A stretch of 25,400 bases of DNA from Oscillospiraceae bacterium (lineage in GTDB: Bacteria > Bacillota > Clostridia > Oscillospirales > Ruminococcaceae): positions 1-25,400 of the forward strand of contig JAHHUE010000017.1 in the NCBI GenBank assembly GCA_020024155.1, read 5' to 3'. The notes beneath the pieces were generated by a model that searched no databases, was not told the DNA's origin, and saw nothing but the letters and a program-made list of their open reading frames with translations. Numbering within the stretch: the stretch's first letter is position 1; each line of letters opens with the position of its first letter. Both the position numbers and the translations under genes were made by a program. Shown here piece after piece: positions 23,881 through 25,400 of this stretch.

Positions 23881-24192
23881 TTGGCAAATGTAGAATTTGA
23901 AGTCATAGATAATAAGCTGAAAATTTATATAGCTGGAGAGATAGACCATCATAGCGCATTTTCAATAAAAGATACCATAGATGCACAAATTTTAAGAACT
24001 TCTCCAAAAGAAGTGATTTTAAATTTTGATAAAGTAAGCTTTATGGATTCTTCAGGTATAGGTTTGATACTTGCAAGGTATAAGTTTGCTCAAAACTGTG
24101 GAAGTACACTTTATGTGCAAGGTCTTAATAGGCAAACACAAAAAGTGTTGGCTCTTGCTGGAATAAAAACTATACAGGAAATTATAAATTAG
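23881..24192 (+). CDS. spoIIAA: Anti-anti-sigma factor SpoIIAA
   Basis: SpoIIAA is a STAS-domain protein that, when unphosphorylated, binds SpoIIAB and frees sigma-F in the forespore. The 103-residue product has VEFEVIDNKLKIYIAGEIDHHSAF at the start and the signature FMDSSGIGLILARYK, which contains the Ser phosphorylated by SpoIIAB. I start at TTG 23881 because AGAGGTGA (23868-23875) is 5 nt away and the protein then begins MANVEFEV, as in relatives. A GTG at 23872 is in frame but is part of that Shine-Dalgarno. It is the first gene of the operon, 9 nt before spoIIAB. Confidence 0.96.
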   Translation: MANVEFEVIDNKLKIYIAGEIDHHSAFSIKDTIDAQILRTSPKEVILNFDKVSFMDSSGIGLILARYKFAQNCGSTLYVQGLNRQTQKVLALAGIKTIQEIIN

Positions 24193-24201
24193 GAGAAACA
24201 A

Positions 24202-24651
24202 ATGAAATCACAGAATTTTATGAAACTTAATTTTCCATCAAAATCTGCAAACGAAGGATTTGCCAGAAGTGCTGTTGCTACTTTTTGTACTCAGCTTGAC
24301 CCAACCGTTGAGCAGATAAATGATATAAAAACAGCAGTAAGTGAAGCTGTAACAAATTGCATTGTACATGGATATAAAGATACTTTGGGAATTATCTACA
24401 TAACAGCCACAATAAAAGAAGATGTTTTAACTATAAAAATCGTTGATAAAGGAGTTGGAATAGAAGATATAGATGTTGCTATGCAACCAATGTATACATC
24501 TGACCCAAACGGCGAAAGAGCAGGAATTGGATTTATGGTTATGCAATCCTTTATGGATACTTTAAAAGTAAAATCTTCTTTGGGTAAAGGTACAAGGGTT
24601 GTTATGACAAAAAAGATAAAACCGAGGGAACAAAATGTCATTACAACTTAA
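24202..24651 (+). CDS. spoIIAB: Anti-sigma F factor and serine kinase SpoIIAB
   Basis: SpoIIAB binds and inhibits sigma-F and phosphorylates SpoIIAA with ATP. The GHKL-type ATPase fold shows the N box AVSEAVTNCIVHGY, the G1 box IVDKGVGIEDI with its Asp, and the G2-like ERAGIGFMVMQSFMD, in order. Its length of 149 aa is normal. AGGAGA lies 6-7 nt before ATG 24202. Its last 17 nt overlap sigF, implying coupled translation and close stoichiometry of the anti-sigma factor and sigma factor. Confidence 0.97.
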   Translation: MKSQNFMKLNFPSKSANEGFARSAVATFCTQLDPTVEQINDIKTAVSEAVTNCIVHGYKDTLGIIYITATIKEDVLTIKIVDKGVGIEDIDVAMQPMYTSDPNGERAGIGFMVMQSFMDTLKVKSSLGKGTRVVMTKKIKPREQNVITT

Positions 24652-25312
24652 AAGTGAAAGAGAAGTATTTATAGAAAATAATATAGGTCTTGTACATTCT
24701 TGCGCAAAACGATTTAAAGGTAAAGGAATAGAATATGAAGAAATGTTTGCGTCTGGTTGTGTTGGACTTATAAAAGCCTATGATGCTTTTGATAGTAATA
24801 GAGGTGTGCAGTTTTCAACTTATGCAGTTCCTGTAATTCTTGGAGAAATAAAAAAACTATTTAGAGATGGCGGAATGCTTAAAGTAACCAGAAGTGTGAA
24901 AGAACTATCATTAAAAGTTGCATACGCCAGAGAACACCTTCAAAAAGAACATGGACAAGAACCAACTGTAAAAGAAATCGCTGATTTTTTATCTGTATCT
25001 TCTGAAGATGTTGCACAAGCTATATCTGCATCAACACCTCCAATGTCTCTTACAGCTATATTTGAAGAAGAAGACGGAAGATGCGAATTTGATATACCAG
25101 TTGAAAGCGAAGAAGAAAATCTTGCAAATATAATGGGTTTAAAATATGCTTTGGCTGATTTGGATGACCAAGAGCGACAAATAATTTATTTAAGATTTTA
25201 TCAAAATAAAACACAATCTGTAACAGCGGAAATTTTGGGTAAAACTCAAGTACAGATTTCAAGATTGGAAAGAAAAATAATTCAAAAAATGCGTAAAAGA
25301 TTTATGGAATAA
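24635..25312 (+). CDS. sigF: Forespore RNA polymerase sigma factor SigF
   Basis: Sigma-F directs the first forespore-specific transcription after asymmetric septation. Region 2 is NIGLVHSCAKRFKGKGIEYEEMFASGCVGLIKAYDAFD then VQFSTYAVPVILGEIKK, with the -10 recognition helix RDGGMLKVTRSVKEL. Region 3 (HLQKEHGQEPTVKEIADFLS) and region 4 (LDDQERQIIYLRFYQNKTQSVTAEILGKTQVQISRLERK) follow. At 225 aa it is slightly shorter at the N-terminus than the B. subtilis protein. A GAGGGAA site precedes ATG 24635, inside spoIIAB. The retained 'MIKVSRSLKEL'-like segment separates it from sigma-B; the neighbours confirm sigma-F. A stem-loop follows, and no spoVA genes are seen before the window ends. Confidence 0.96.
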   Translation: MSLQLKSEREVFIENNIGLVHSCAKRFKGKGIEYEEMFASGCVGLIKAYDAFDSNRGVQFSTYAVPVILGEIKKLFRDGGMLKVTRSVKELSLKVAYAREHLQKEHGQEPTVKEIADFLSVSSEDVAQAISASTPPMSLTAIFEEEDGRCEFDIPVESEEENLANIMGLKYALADLDDQERQIIYLRFYQNKTQSVTAEILGKTQVQISRLERKIIQKMRKRFME

Positions 25313-25324
25313 AATATAACACAA

Positions 25325-25361
25325 AAGAAACGGCTTATAAAATAAATTAAGCTGTTTTCTT
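25325..25361 (+). terminator. Probable terminator of the spoIIA operon
   Basis: AAGAAACGGCTTA (25325-25337) pairs with TAAGCTGTTTTCTT (25348-25361) with one wobble and one bulged T around a 10-nt loop. The T-rich part lies within the right arm, and only TTATAT follows. Confidence 0.65.
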
Positions 25362-25400
25362 TATATGTCTGTTTACTATTAAAATTAAAAGATATATAAG

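Noticed and set aside
23439..23906. Long open frame (about 155 codons) on the minus strand across the end of folC
   Set aside because: It lies antisense to a clearly conserved gene, has no ribosome site or recognisable motif, and arises from AT-rich codon use.

Overview
The window is 25.4 kb of AT-rich chromosome from an endospore-forming, anaerobe-type Firmicute (class Clostridia; I cannot fix the family). The evidence is the spoIIAA-spoIIAB-sigF operon, a T-box leader before valS, a MurE with the DNPR motif of meso-diaminopimelate-adding enzymes, AAGGAG-type ribosome binding sites, and frequent GTG/TTG starts. Gene density is high. No mobile element, CRISPR array, rRNA or tRNA is visible. 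Almost everything is core genome.

Layout: (1) 114-2333, a type IA topoisomerase of the TopB family with its own terminator. (2) 2434-16286, the division and cell wall (dcw) cluster: a promoter and a 10-nt-periodic MraZ operator, then mraZ, rsmH, ftsL, a PASTA-containing class B PBP, murE, murF, mraY, ftsW/spoVE, murG, murA, ftsQ/divIB and ftsZ. murD, usually between mraY and ftsW, is absent, as are murB, murC and ftsA. (3) 16316-17967, a uridine phosphorylase followed 3 nt later by a DivIVA-like coiled-coil protein, ending in a bidirectional terminator. (4) 17991-19391, three small minus-strand genes: a two-helix membrane protein, an HD-domain putative phosphohydrolase and a YdbC/PC4-type nucleic-acid-binding protein. 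(5) 19470-22480, a sigma-A promoter, T-box leader and valS. (6) 22510-23855, folC. (7) 23881-25361, the spoIIA operon.

The genes largely form one programme. The Mur/Mra enzymes make lipid II. FtsW and the PBP polymerise and cross-link it at the septum. FtsL, FtsQ and FtsZ organise the divisome, and the DivIVA-like protein may mark poles or septa. spoIIA then switches on sigma-F in the forespore after asymmetric division.

Nothing here is a clearly novel system. The observations most worth checking are a hairpin that buries the murA ribosome binding site and runs into a T-tract containing its TTG start; a variant FtsZ C-terminal peptide; the missing murD; a sigma-H-like promoter overlapping a terminator before spoIIAA; a T-box whose specifier is hard to reconcile with valine; and an active-site substitution in the topoisomerase.
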